A DNA stretch of 64,000 bases from Myxococcus xanthus (GTDB lineage Bacteria > Myxococcota > Myxococcia > Myxococcales > Myxococcaceae). Positions 9,786-18,330 of this stretch are shown here, piece after piece (the first letter of the stretch is position 1; each line of letters begins with the position of its first letter). Location of the stretch: positions 2,297,001 through 2,361,000 of the forward strand of contig NZ_CP017174.1 of NCBI RefSeq assembly GCF_006402735.1. Reading direction: 5' to 3'. A model generated the notes under the pieces. It did not search any database, was not told the DNA's origin, and was given only the letters and a program-made list of their open reading frames with translations. The translations under genes were made by a program, and so were the position numbers.

Positions 9786-11336
9786 CTACTTCTTCTTGCC
9801 CTTCCGGGCGGCCTTGTCCGCCGCCCAGAGGGACTTCATCCACGCTTCCACATCCTTCGCCTTGCGGGGGATGTCGGCGGAGAGGACCTTGCAGCCGCGC
9901 GCGGTGACGACGACGTCGTCCTCGATGCGCACGCCGATGCCGCGGTAGCGCTTGGGCACGGTGAGGTCGTCCATCTGGAAGTAGAGACCGGGCTCCACCG
10001 TCAGCACCATGCCGGCCTGGAGCTTCCCGTACTTGTAGGTCTCCTGCCGCGCCTGGGCGCAGTCGTGCACGTCCAGGCCCAGCATGTGGCTGACGTTGTG
10101 GAGCGAGTAGCGCTTGTAGAACTGGTGCTCGTCCTTGAGCGCCTCCTCGGCGTCCTCGAGGATGCCCAGGTGCTCCAGGCCATCCGCCAGCACGCGCATG
10201 GCCGCGCGGTTGGGCTCCATGAAGTCGTTGCCCGGCTTCACCTCGGCGAAGGCCGCGTCCTGGGCCTCCAGCACCAGTTCGTAGATTTCGCGCTGCTCCT
10301 TGGAGAACTTCCCGGAGATGGGCAGGGTGCGGGTGATGTCCGCGGTGTAGAGCGTCTGGCCCTCCACGCCCGCGTCCAGCAGCAGCAGGTCGCCAGGGAC
10401 GAGCGGCCCGTCATTGTGGTGCCAGTGCAGGATGCACGCATGGGCGCCGGAGGCGGCGATGGTGCGGTAGCCCACGTCGTTGCCTTCCACGCGGGCTCGG
10501 AGGTTGAAGATGCCCTCCACGTAGCGCTCCGTCTTCGCCGTCTTCAGGCCGCGGATGACGTCCTCGAAGCCGCGCTGCGTGGAGTCGATGGACGTCTGGA
10601 GCTCGCGCAGCTCCTGCGCGTCCTTGAGCAGCCGCATCTCCGACAGCGCCTGGGCCAGCCCCTTGTCCTTGTCCTTCTCACCCGGCTCCGGCACGGCGCC
10701 GTCCACCTTGGGCGACAGGCCGCGCAGCAAGCGCGTAGGGCGGCTCGCCGCGCCGCTGAGGCCGGAGAGGAAGTCCGGCAGCTCGTTGAGGCCCCGGGCC
10801 TGGTCCACGCCGTAGCGGGCATGGCTCTCCTTCACGCCCAGGCGTGGGCCTTCCCACAGCTCACCCTTCACGCGGTCGGTGAAGAACGTGGCGTCGGTGC
10901 GGCCCGGGTTGGGCTCCACGAAGAGCACGTCGGTGTGGCCGCCCTTCTCCTTGGGCTGGAGGACGAGGACGCAGTCCGGCTCCAGGTTGCCGGTGAGGTA
11001 GTAGAAGTCGCTGCCCGGCCGGAAACGGAAGTTGGTGTCGTTGGCGCGCACCTTCTCGTGGCCGGTGGGGATGATGAGCGTCTCACCGGGGAACAGCTTG
11101 GAGAGCGCGCGGCGGCGGGCCTTGAAGGCGTCCGCCTGCTTGATTTTCGGGGGCAGCTTCTTCGAGCGCGGCTTCCACGACTTCATCATGAAGTCGAGCA
11201 GGGCCGGCGGCGGCACCGTGTCGTGCGTGGCGGGCTTCGCGGGCGCTGCCGCGGGAGCCTGCTCCTCGGAGGTGACAATCGGCTGTTGCTCGCCCAGGGC
11301 GGGCTGAGCGGCGGCGGAAGAACGGGTCGTGGCCAT
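9786..11336 (-). CDS. pepP: Xaa-Pro aminopeptidase (aminopeptidase P, M24B)
   Basis: A 516-residue metallopeptidase that removes N-terminal residues preceding proline. The ATG at 11336 is preferred over an upstream TTG at 11342. An extra 50-residue Ala/Pro-rich N-terminus precedes the creatinase-like N domain. The pita-bread catalytic domain shows all five di-metal ligands: Asp in LLDAGVE, Asp in ADITRT, His in HNVSHMLGLDVHD, Glu in TVEPGLYF and Glu in GVRIEDDVV. The spacing and the LGLDVHD motif are typical of PepP. The protein ends in a Lys-rich tail. It precedes no obvious operon partner; rsmE lies 31 bases upstream on the same strand. Confidence 0.93.
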   Translation of the reverse strand: MATTRSSAAAQPALGEQQPIVTSEEQAPAAAPAKPATHDTVPPPALLDFMMKSWKPRSKKLPPKIKQADAFKARRRALSKLFPGETLIIPTGHEKVRANDTNFRFRPGSDFYYLTGNLEPDCVLVLQPKEKGGHTDVLFVEPNPGRTDATFFTDRVKGELWEGPRLGVKESHARYGVDQARGLNELPDFLSGLSGAASRPTRLLRGLSPKVDGAVPEPGEKDKDKGLAQALSEMRLLKDAQELRELQTSIDSTQRGFEDVIRGLKTAKTERYVEGIFNLRARVEGNDVGYRTIAASGAHACILHWHHNDGPLVPGDLLLLDAGVEGQTLYTADITRTLPISGKFSKEQREIYELVLEAQDAAFAEVKPGNDFMEPNRAAMRVLADGLEHLGILEDAEEALKDEHQFYKRYSLHNVSHMLGLDVHDCAQARQETYKYGKLQAGMVLTVEPGLYFQMDDLTVPKRYRGIGVRIEDDVVVTARGCKVLSADIPRKAKDVEAWMKSLWAADKAARKGKKK

Positions 11337-11367
11337 GGACAACTCTTCACCCGGCCACGGCGCGCCT

Positions 11368-12132
11368 TCAAGTCAGAGTTGTCGCGGGCGGTGCCGCAAT
11401 GTCCTCCCGGAGAAGCGCCACCTGCCCCAGGAGGACGGGCACGGCCGTCTCCACGCGGAGAATGCGGGGCCCCAACGAAAACGGGTGGAAACCATGGGCT
11501 TCCAGGAGGTCGGCCTCGAAGGGCACCCAGCCGCCGTCCGGTCCAATGGCCAGTACGACGCGCTGGGCCAGACCCACGCCCAGCGCTCGGAGCGGCTGCC
11601 TCGCGGGAGGGTGGGGGAGCAGGCGGAGCGTCCGGGGGCCGAAGAAGGAGTCGAGCTCGTCTTCGACGAAGGGGCGGAAGCGCTCGCGGACCAGAACCTC
11701 TGGGATGCGCGTGTCCCGGGCCTGCTCCAGTCCCTGGATGAGCAACTCGTGGACGAAGGCGGGGTCCAGCACCTTGGAGTCGAAGTAGCTCTTCTCCACG
11801 CGCGCCGCGTTGACCAGGACGATGCGGTCCACGCCCAGCGAGGCCACGGCGGGCAGCACCTTCTTCAGCGCCTTGGGGCGGGGGATGGCCAGCAGCAGGT
11901 CGACGCCCGCGCGCGGGGGCGGAGGCTCGGTGAGGGCGACGCGCAGGTGCAGCACGCCCGCGCTGTTCTCCAGCACCTCGCCGGTGCCGGTGAGGCCTCC
12001 CAGGTGTCCCACGCGGAGGGACTCGCCGGGCTCGGCGCGCAGCACCTCGCGGGCGTGCTGGGCCCGCCGTCCGGTGAGGCGCGCGGTGCCGTCGGGCAGG
12101 AAGTCTTCGTCCAGGAGGAGCAGCAGATTCAC
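11368..12132 (-). CDS. rsmE: 16S rRNA (uracil-1498-N3)-methyltransferase RsmE
   Basis: A 254-residue SPOUT-class enzyme that methylates U1498 of 16S rRNA using S-adenosylmethionine. It has the N-terminal PUA-like part (HAREVLRAEPGESLRVG) and the C-terminal knot with IGPDGGW and LGPRILRVETA, the diagnostic RsmE motifs that bind the cofactor. Length is standard. Its gene reads toward the aminopeptidase gene with a 31-base gap and diverges from the DTW-domain gene; the 137-base divergent region presumably holds promoters for both. Confidence 0.95.
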   Translation of the reverse strand: MNLLLLLDEDFLPDGTARLTGRRAQHAREVLRAEPGESLRVGHLGGLTGTGEVLENSAGVLHLRVALTEPPPPRAGVDLLLAIPRPKALKKVLPAVASLGVDRIVLVNAARVEKSYFDSKVLDPAFVHELLIQGLEQARDTRIPEVLVRERFRPFVEDELDSFFGPRTLRLLPHPPARQPLRALGVGLAQRVVLAIGPDGGWVPFEADLLEAHGFHPFSLGPRILRVETAVPVLLGQVALLREDIAAPPATTLT

Positions 12133-12269
12133 CGGGCCTCTGTACTCCGTCGCCTGGAGGCTTGGGGAATCTTCAGCCCCGGGGAAGCCGGTCCCCGGGC
12201 ACCCAGCCTGCCCGGCCCTCCCGTGGTGGGACTTGCCCCTGCTCGGAGCGTGCCGTAAAGGCGGTGGCC

Positions 12270-13454
12270 GTGCGTAACCTCTGCCTGCGTTGCCGCCGTC
12301 CCGAGAGCGCGTGTTATTGCGCGCAACTGCCGCCCCGGTTGGAGACTCGCACGCGCGTCGTGTTCCTCCAGCACCCGCGCGAGAGCCGCGTGGCCATTGG
12401 CACCGCGCGCATGGCCCACCTGTCGCTGAGCAACTCCGAGCTGCATGAGGGCGTGGACTTCACCGGCCACCGGCGAATCGAGGAGCTGGCCGCGCAGCGG
12501 GACTCGGTCGCGGTGCTCTTCCCGGGCGAGGACGCCATCACGGTGGAGGAGGCGAGGCTGAATCCTCCCAAGACGCTCATCGTCGTGGACGGCACCTGGC
12601 CGCAGGCGAAGAAGGTCGTGTCGCGCAACCCGGTGCTGGCCGGGCTGCCGCGCATCGGCTTCGTGCCACGCCGGCCCAGCAACTACCGCATTCGCGCGGA
12701 GCCCGCGGACCACTGCGTGTCCACCATCGAGGCGGTGGTGGAGATGCTGGGCATCCTGGAGGGGGACGCGGCGCGCTTCGACACGATGCTGCGGGCCTTC
12801 GAGTACATGGTGGATACGCAGTTGGAACGGCAGTCGGCGCGCACCTCGCCCAACCGGCGCCGCATCTACTTCGGGCCGTGGCGTCCACCGCTGGAGCTGC
12901 GCGCGCTGGCGGAGCGCTTCGAGAAGCTCGTCGTCTTCTACGGCGAGGCGAATGCGCACCCCGCGGGCGACGAGGAGATTCCCACCGAGCTGGTGCACGC
13001 GGTGGCGTGCCGTCCGGCCACGGGCGAGCGCTTCGAGGCCATCATCGCGCCGGAGCAGCCCCTGGCCTACAGCACGCCGCTGCATGTGGAGTTGTCGGAG
13101 GACATCCTCCGCGCGGGCGAGCCCCGGGCCGAGGCGATGAAGCGCTTCGAGGCCTTCCTCCGTCCCGATGACGAGCTGGCGGTGTGGACCACGTTCGCGT
13201 TGGAGCTGCTGTGGGCGGGCGGCATCACCCGGCGTCCGGCGAGCAGCGTGCGCCTGGCCACCGCGCGCGCGCTGAAGGGCAAGGCGGGCGGCGTGGAGCA
13301 GGCGATGACGCTGCTGCAGGGGCCGGAGGTGCCGCAGTGGGCTCCGGGCCGCGCGGGCCGGCGCATCCGCGCGCTGGAGTCCGTGGTGCGCGAGCTGGTG
13401 GCTCGAGGTAACGCCACCGAGCCGCCTCAGAAGCTGCCTCGCACGGGTAGCTGA
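12270..13454 (+). CDS. DTW-domain tRNA aminocarboxypropyltransferase with exonuclease-like C-terminus
   Basis: A 394-residue two-part protein. The GTG at 12270 is chosen because AAAGG lies eight bases upstream and the product then begins at the conserved zinc motif (CLRC...CYC). Residues 1-190 form a DTW domain (TDD superfamily, SPOUT fold) with DGTWPQAKK and RPSNYRIR, the signature of enzymes that add an acp group to uridine in tRNA (TapT type). Residues about 205-390 resemble a DnaQ/DEDD exonuclease: a KLVVFYGEAN strand where DxE is expected, GERFEAIIAPEQPL, then a helix like the usual F..FL segment. The catalytic acidic residues look substituted, so this half is probably non-catalytic. The DTW call is firm; the second is by eye. 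Confidence 0.85.
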   Translation: MRNLCLRCRRPESACYCAQLPPRLETRTRVVFLQHPRESRVAIGTARMAHLSLSNSELHEGVDFTGHRRIEELAAQRDSVAVLFPGEDAITVEEARLNPPKTLIVVDGTWPQAKKVVSRNPVLAGLPRIGFVPRRPSNYRIRAEPADHCVSTIEAVVEMLGILEGDAARFDTMLRAFEYMVDTQLERQSARTSPNRRRIYFGPWRPPLELRALAERFEKLVVFYGEANAHPAGDEEIPTELVHAVACRPATGERFEAIIAPEQPLAYSTPLHVELSEDILRAGEPRAEAMKRFEAFLRPDDELAVWTTFALELLWAGGITRRPASSVRLATARALKGKAGGVEQAMTLLQGPEVPQWAPGRAGRRIRALESVVRELVARGNATEPPQKLPRTGS

Positions 13455-13524
13455 GTCCGAGGCCCGTAACCGTCCGCGCTGTGCGTCGCGCGCGGGCACA
13501 TGGGGCCGTCATCTCCCGCCCGCA

Positions 13525-15204
13525 TCAGGGCAGCAGTCCCGTCTTGGCCTCCTTGGCGTAGCGCCCTCGCGGGAAGTCGTTGAGGTACCGGCGGTATTCG
13601 TCCTTGGCCCGGTGCGATTCGAGCTTCTCCTCGAAGCACCGCGCGCGAAGGTAGCGCGCCTGCTCGCGGTGGGCCGCCCTTGGGCTGCGCTGGGCAATCT
13701 CGTCCAGGCCAACCAGGAAGCTCTCGCACTTGCGCGAGTTCACCTTGAGCCGGGCGTAGCCCAGGAATCGCTCGTCGGCGTCCTTGGACACCAGCGCCAT
13801 GGGAATCAACGGCTCGCGCTTCTCCGGTGATTGCTTCGCCACGGCCCCCGGAGGCGGCTGGGGCTCCGGCGTGGGCGACATGGGGACGTTCACCGACGGC
13901 ACAGGGTAGGGCGCGAACTCGTGGTTCGGGTCCACGGGGGCCGGGGGCGCGGTCGGGGTACTTCCCGCGGCGGCCACGGGGGCCAGGGCATTCGCCGGTG
14001 GCGGCGCGGGCTCGGGCGCCGGGGCTTCCCCGATGGGCTCCTGCGGCGTGGGCGTCACCGCCGCCACCGCGCCCGGCGTCATGGGGGCGGGCGCGTCGGT
14101 CGGCTCGGGTTTCTGACGGGGGGCGGGCCGAGCACTGATGGGGCGGGGCGGGCTCACGGGGACTTCGTCCACCGGGTCCCGGAGCTCCGCGATGGCCCGC
14201 AGGTCCGGCTTCGACATCTTCCGCGGGTTCAGCGTGTGCTTCGCCGCGTGCAGTTCCACCCGCTCGCCAGGACCGACCAGCCGCGGCGGCTGGCCTGCCG
14301 CCTCGACGCGGACCTGCCCTTCCGCGACGGCCACGGCGGCGCCGTCCTTCGTGCGCTCCACCGTGAAGACAGTGCCCACCACGGAGACGCGCAGGCCCGC
14401 CACTTCCACCATGAAGCCTTGGCGCGCCGTGTGTGAGGCCTCGACGGACAGGCGTCCCTTGTTCACGGTGAGGTGCACCTCGCGCGACTCCGCGCGGGAC
14501 AGCTCCACCTCCGAGCCCGCCGACAGCCGAACGCGGCTCTCATCCGGCAGCCGAAGCAACGCACTGGAGCGCGCGGGCGTCCGCACCGCCACGCCTGAAC
14601 GCAGCCGCATGCCGGGCTTGAGCGCGCGCTCCGTGCCTCCCGCCTCGCGCAGGATGGCCCCCGCGACGGCGACCCGTTCTGTCTCCGTGGTGGCGTCGAG
14701 CTTCTCCGCTGCATTCGAGGGTACAGCCGGCTCGCTGCCGGCCGCGGCGTGAGCAGCGGTCTCCGGAGCCGGGGGCACCGTGGGAACCGCGTCACCGCCG
14801 TTCGACGGAACGGAGACGCCGGACGCAGGCTCAGAGGGCGCATCCCCCCGAGCCACGAGCGCTCCGCCCTCATCCGTTGCCCGGGGAGCGCGGACCATCC
14901 AGAACGCCAGCATCGCCGCGCAGACACCCGCGAGCGCCACGGCCCACGGCCAGCGGGCCCTGGGCGCGCTGCGCACCATGCGCCGAGCCGCTTCCGCGCG
15001 AAGTCCTTCGCCCATGGCGTCCGTGCGCGGCGCGGGCATGGTGCCGCGGCCCTCGTGGAGGACGGCGCGGGACTGCCGCACCTGCTCCAGCGCCTGGGCA
15101 CATTCGGAGCAGGTGGCGACGTGCGCCTCCACCCGGCCGCGCGCATCTGCGTCCAACTCGCCCGCGGCCAGGGCCCACAGGGAGAGGTGCTCATGGCGCG
15201 CCAT
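13525..15204 (-). CDS. Anti-sigma factor with FecR domain
   Basis: A 559-residue membrane protein. The ATG at 15204 gives an N-terminal zinc anti-sigma domain: His28, Cys32 and Cys35 form the H-x3-C-x2-C motif. A single membrane helix follows at about residues 83-103. After a Pro/Ala-rich spacer comes a FecR-type beta domain (about 180-315, GMRLRSGVAVRTPARSSALLRLP and a GTVFTVER strand). A long Pro/Ala-rich linker leads to a C-terminal helical region resembling TPR units (residues 465-555). Its start overlaps the end of the sigma gene by 14 bases, so the pair is co-translated. It should hold the sigma factor at the membrane and sense a cell-envelope signal outside. Confidence 0.85.
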   Translation of the reverse strand: MARHEHLSLWALAAGELDADARGRVEAHVATCSECAQALEQVRQSRAVLHEGRGTMPAPRTDAMGEGLRAEAARRMVRSAPRARWPWAVALAGVCAAMLAFWMVRAPRATDEGGALVARGDAPSEPASGVSVPSNGGDAVPTVPPAPETAAHAAAGSEPAVPSNAAEKLDATTETERVAVAGAILREAGGTERALKPGMRLRSGVAVRTPARSSALLRLPDESRVRLSAGSEVELSRAESREVHLTVNKGRLSVEASHTARQGFMVEVAGLRVSVVGTVFTVERTKDGAAVAVAEGQVRVEAAGQPPRLVGPGERVELHAAKHTLNPRKMSKPDLRAIAELRDPVDEVPVSPPRPISARPAPRQKPEPTDAPAPMTPGAVAAVTPTPQEPIGEAPAPEPAPPPANALAPVAAAGSTPTAPPAPVDPNHEFAPYPVPSVNVPMSPTPEPQPPPGAVAKQSPEKREPLIPMALVSKDADERFLGYARLKVNSRKCESFLVGLDEIAQRSPRAAHREQARYLRARCFEEKLESHRAKDEYRRYLNDFPRGRYAKEAKTGLLP

Positions 15205-15790
15205 GGAAACCTCCGGGGCGGTTGGCGCCGAGCAGCCGCTGCATGGCTTCGTTGAACTCCAGCCGCGCATGGTGGAGGCGGCTGCGGACGGTGTTGGGTG
15301 AGCTGCCCACGGCCTCGGCAATCTCGTCCGGGCTCATTCCACACAGCTCGTAGTACACGAAGACGATGCGCTTCTTTGGCTTCAGCCGCTCCAGGGCCAA
15401 CTCCACCAGCCGGGCCGCCTGACGCCGCGAGGCCACCCGCTCGGGGTCCTCTCCCTCCGCCGCAGCTTCCGGCAGATCCCAGACGGAGTCCTCCGGCCGG
15501 CGTCGCTTCCAGCGCAGGTGAGACAGGGCCACGTTGGAGCACACGCGATAGAAGAAGGTCCGGAACCGGGACTCGCCCCGGTAGCTCTTCACGGCCGTCA
15601 GCAGCCGGAGATAGGCCTCCTGGAGCAGGTCCTCCACGTCCACGCGGTTGCCGACCAGGTGCCACAAGGTGCGCGAGGCATCCGCCTGCGTGAGCGCATA
15701 GAGCTGTTCGAATGCCGTCAGGTCGCCCTCCTGGATGCGCCGGACCAGTGCCTGGAGCCGCACCTCATCCTGGGCGGGAACACCGGACAC
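15191..15790 (-). CDS. ECF-type RNA polymerase sigma factor
   Basis: A 199-residue group-4 sigma factor. The GTG at 15790 is chosen because AAAGGGA lies six bases upstream and the product then has standard ECF length; the open frame runs further but the extra residues look like untranslated DNA. Region 2 is visible in DVEDLLQEAYLRLLTAV followed by FRTFFYRVCSNVALSHLR, and region 4 in LERLKPKKRIVFVYYEL and SPDEIAEAVGSSPNTVRSRLHHAR, a helix-turn-helix. It overlaps the anti-sigma gene. The divergent Cys-rich lipoprotein is a candidate target, and autoregulation is likely. Confidence 0.92.
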   Translation of the reverse strand: MSGVPAQDEVRLQALVRRIQEGDLTAFEQLYALTQADASRTLWHLVGNRVDVEDLLQEAYLRLLTAVKSYRGESRFRTFFYRVCSNVALSHLRWKRRRPEDSVWDLPEAAAEGEDPERVASRRQAARLVELALERLKPKKRIVFVYYELCGMSPDEIAEAVGSSPNTVRSRLHHARLEFNEAMQRLLGANRPGGFHGAP

Positions 15791-16098
15791 GTCGCGTCCC
15801 TTTCGCCCCTCGGGGAGGTGGGTGACGTGCGCGAATGAGCGGGCTCCACGCAGGAACACCAGGGGTTCTCCCTCAAGGGGTGGTCGTCGTGGTCCGGCGC
15901 GATGCGAGCCCGGCCCGGTGACCGACTGAAAGGTCCAGGCCACTACATACCTCCATGGCCATGGGTCTCCGGAAAGACGAAAGCCGATCAAATAAATTTT
16001 TTGATCATCCGTCTGCGCTACGGAGTCCATCGCTGCTGAAACCGGAAAACACCCCCGGTGGCCGGACCGGTACCCCTGAGTTCTCGGAGTCCCCACTC
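15791..16098. promoter_or_regulatory. Divergent regulatory region with AT-rich palindrome
   Basis: This 308-base region separates the sigma operon from the Cys-rich lipoprotein. It holds an AT-rich inverted repeat at 15986-16006 (7-bp arms GATCAAA/TTTGATC around seven A/T bases), a striking island in GC-rich DNA, and a 12-bp palindrome CCATGGCCATGG at 15953-15964. The first part (15791-15950) shows no clear feature. The palindromes could be operator or UP-like elements for one or both genes. No confident -35/-10 pair was found. Confidence 0.4.
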
Positions 16099-17325
16099 AT
16101 GCGGAACACCCCCATACGTAGCCTCATGTGGCTGCCGTTGCTCGCCGTTCTCGCCGTCCTCCCGGGCTGCATCGTCCATGGAGAGGATGACTGGTACGAC
16201 GACTACGACGACGACATCTGCTACTGCTCCTCCGACAGGGATTGCAGCACAGGTGAGAGCTGCCGCAGCGGCGTCTGTCGGACCGTTCCACCTGGCTCGG
16301 GCGAATGTTCCTCCTCCCTGGACTGCCCCGGGTCCCAGATCTGCATCAACAGCGTCTGCTCGCAGTTCTGCTCGCGTGACTCCGACTGCGGTTCGGGCCA
16401 GCGGTGCGACGACCACTACTGCGTTGGGAACGGCGGGACGCGCCCGGACGCGGGTTCCGATGGCGGGACGCGCCCGGATTCGGGGACGGACGGCGGGACG
16501 CGCCCGGATTCAGGTACGGACGGCGGGACACGTCCGGACGCTGGCTCCGACGGCGGGACGCGCCCGGATGCGGGCGTGGACGGGGGTTCTCCTCAGCAGT
16601 GCCGGGTGAACGTGGATTGCGGTGCGGGGAACTACTGCATCAACAACCAGTGCATCCGCGGCTGCTATGACGATTCCTGGTGCGACGCCACGGACACCTG
16701 CGTGAGCGGCCTGTGCCGTCCGCGCCCGGTGGACCCGAACACCTGCTCCACCGCGGCGGACTGCACCGGCGGGAAGGACTGTGTGGATGGCCAGTGCCGC
16801 GCGGCCTGCGACTCCACCACCCAGTGCCCGGACGACTACAGCTGCCAGATTGGCTACTGCATGCCCATCCCGGACGGGGGCCAGTGCCGCGCCAACTGCG
16901 AGTGCCCTGCTGGCCAGGTCTGCTTCAATGGCCAGTGCAAGCCGCCGCAGCCGGACCCGGGCCAGACGTGCGTGGCCAACTGCGACTGCCCCTCGGGTGA
17001 CGTCTGCACCAACGGCTACTGCCGTCCGCCGGCCCCGCCGCCTCCTCCTCCGGACGCGGGCACGGGCCCGGCCTGCCAGGCCAACTGCGACTGCCCGTCG
17101 GGCCAGGTCTGCTCCAATGGCCAGTGCAAGGTGCCTCCTCCTCCGCCGGTGCAGGATGCCGGGACGTCCACCCCGGTGTGCCGCGCCAACTGCGAGTGCC
17201 CGTCCGGTCAGGCCTGCACGGACGGCGTCTGCAAGCCCGTCAACACGGGCAGCGGCAACAGCTGCCAGGCCAACTGCGAGTGCCCCGCCGGCGAGCGCTG
17301 CATCGACAGCGTCTGCTGGCTGTAG
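16099..17325 (+). CDS. Cys-rich repeat lipoprotein
   Basis: A 408-residue secreted lipoprotein of unknown function. The ATG at 16099 gives a basic start, a hydrophobic core and LPGC with Cys24 as the lipid anchor. The mature protein begins with an Asp/Tyr-rich acidic stretch, followed by many short Cys motifs, a five-unit decapeptide repeat (about residues 112-161) and then serial units of the form ANC-x-CPxGQxC-x-NGQC, similar to disulfide-rich adhesive or matrix proteins of myxobacteria. Pro/Asp-rich linkers separate some units. It is probably displayed on the outer membrane. It is transcribed away from the ECF sigma operon and may be controlled by it. Confidence 0.82.
   Translation: MRNTPIRSLMWLPLLAVLAVLPGCIVHGEDDWYDDYDDDICYCSSDRDCSTGESCRSGVCRTVPPGSGECSSSLDCPGSQICINSVCSQFCSRDSDCGSGQRCDDHYCVGNGGTRPDAGSDGGTRPDSGTDGGTRPDSGTDGGTRPDAGSDGGTRPDAGVDGGSPQQCRVNVDCGAGNYCINNQCIRGCYDDSWCDATDTCVSGLCRPRPVDPNTCSTAADCTGGKDCVDGQCRAACDSTTQCPDDYSCQIGYCMPIPDGGQCRANCECPAGQVCFNGQCKPPQPDPGQTCVANCDCPSGDVCTNGYCRPPAPPPPPPDAGTGPACQANCDCPSGQVCSNGQCKVPPPPPVQDAGTSTPVCRANCECPSGQACTDGVCKPVNTGSGNSCQANCECPAGERCIDSVCWL
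16432..16581 (+). repeat. Five tandem 30-bp repeats in the lipoprotein gene
   Basis: Five in-frame units of 30 bp start at 16432, 16462, 16492, 16522 and 16552. Each encodes GGTRPD, then Ala or Ser, Gly, Ser or Thr (Val in the last) and Asp, a flexible linker. Units 2 and 3 are almost identical, suggesting recent expansion. The unit length keeps the frame open. Confidence 0.95.
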
Positions 17326-17343
17326 TCGGGACGGACGCCAGCG

Positions 17344-18330
17344 TCAGGGAGCCACCATGCGCCAGCAGCGGTGGATCTCCTTGCGCTGGAAGTCCTCGGG
17401 GATGGAGCGAGGGGTGATTTCCTCCACCTCCATCCCCCGCGTGGCCTTCGGTTCCAACTGGAATCCCAGGAAGTTGTTGGAGAAGTAGAGGACGCCACCG
17501 GGTGCGAGCAGCGCCCGGATGGCGGCCAGCAGGCGCGGGTGGTCGCGCTGCACGTTGAAGCTGCCCGACATCTTCTTCGACGTGGAGAAGGACGGCGGGT
17601 CGCACACCACCAGGTCATACCGCTCTGGCGCGTCGGCCTGTGCCTCCACCCAGGCCTTGGCATCCGCGCGCACCAGCGTGTGCCGCGCGTTGGCCAGGCC
17701 GTTGAGGTCCAGGTTGTCCTCGGCCCAGTCCAGGTAGGTGTTGGACAGGTCCACCGTCATCGTGCTCGCGGCGCCTCCAGCGGCGGCGTAGACGGTGAAA
17801 GCCCCGGTGTACGCGAAGAGGTTGAGGAAGCGCTTGCCCCGGGCCTCCTCCCGCACGCGCGCGCGGGTGTTGCGGTGGTCCATGAAGAGGCCGGTGTCCA
17901 GGTAGTCGCCCAGGTTCACCCAGAACTTCAGGCCCTGCTCCTCCACGACGATGCGCCCGCTGTCCTGGCCCACCCGGCCGTACTGCGAGCGGCCCCAGGG
18001 CTGGGGCGTGTGCGTCTTCACGAAGATGCGCTCGGGGGGAACGGCCAGCACCTGCGTCACCGCGGCCAGGACTTCCTCCCGCTGCGTGTCCGCGGCACCT
18101 GAGGCGATGGCGCGCCGGCGGGGATATTCCACGACGTGGGCGCAGTCGCCGTAGACGTCGATGGCGTACGGGTACTCGGGGATGTCCCTGTCGTAGACGC
18201 GGAAGGCCGTCAGCCCCTGCGTCCGGGCCCACTTCCGGAAGCGCTTGTCCCCCTTGCGCAGGCGGTTGGCGAACATGCCCTCGGGGCCGGTTGCGTCGTG
18301 AGAGCCATGCGTACCTTGTGTGTCAGCCAT
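17344..18330 (-). CDS. rlmK: Stand-alone RlmK-like 23S rRNA (guanine-N7)-methyltransferase
   Basis: A 328-residue class I methyltransferase. From residue 19 (MFANRLRKGDKRFRKWARTQ) it follows the C-terminal half of E. coli RlmKL, which makes m7G2069 in 23S rRNA: shared marks include WVNLGDYLDTGLFMDHRNTR, FLNLFAYTGAFTVYAA (cofactor loop), TVDLSNTYLDWAEDNL, DPPSFSTSKKM and the ending EIHRCW. There is no RlmL half upstream. The ATG at 18330 has AAGGA nine bases before it; an internal ATG at 18276 would start exactly at the homologous domain but its purine tract is too close. Its start codon overlaps the start of the divergent udgX gene. Confidence 0.85.
   Translation of the reverse strand: MADTQGTHGSHDATGPEGMFANRLRKGDKRFRKWARTQGLTAFRVYDRDIPEYPYAIDVYGDCAHVVEYPRRRAIASGAADTQREEVLAAVTQVLAVPPERIFVKTHTPQPWGRSQYGRVGQDSGRIVVEEQGLKFWVNLGDYLDTGLFMDHRNTRARVREEARGKRFLNLFAYTGAFTVYAAAGGAASTMTVDLSNTYLDWAEDNLDLNGLANARHTLVRADAKAWVEAQADAPERYDLVVCDPPSFSTSKKMSGSFNVQRDHPRLLAAIRALLAPGGVLYFSNNFLGFQLEPKATRGMEVEEITPRSIPEDFQRKEIHRCWRMVAP

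Noticed and set aside
15791-16096. Upstream extension of the ECF sigma frame
   Set aside because: The GTG at 15790 has a good Shine-Dalgarno and gives standard ECF length; the extension would contain the AT-rich palindrome and has no sigma-like sequence.
16432-16581. Regular 30-bp repeats considered as a CRISPR array
   Set aside because: Units are directly adjacent with no unique spacers, in frame in a lipoprotein gene, and no cas genes are near.
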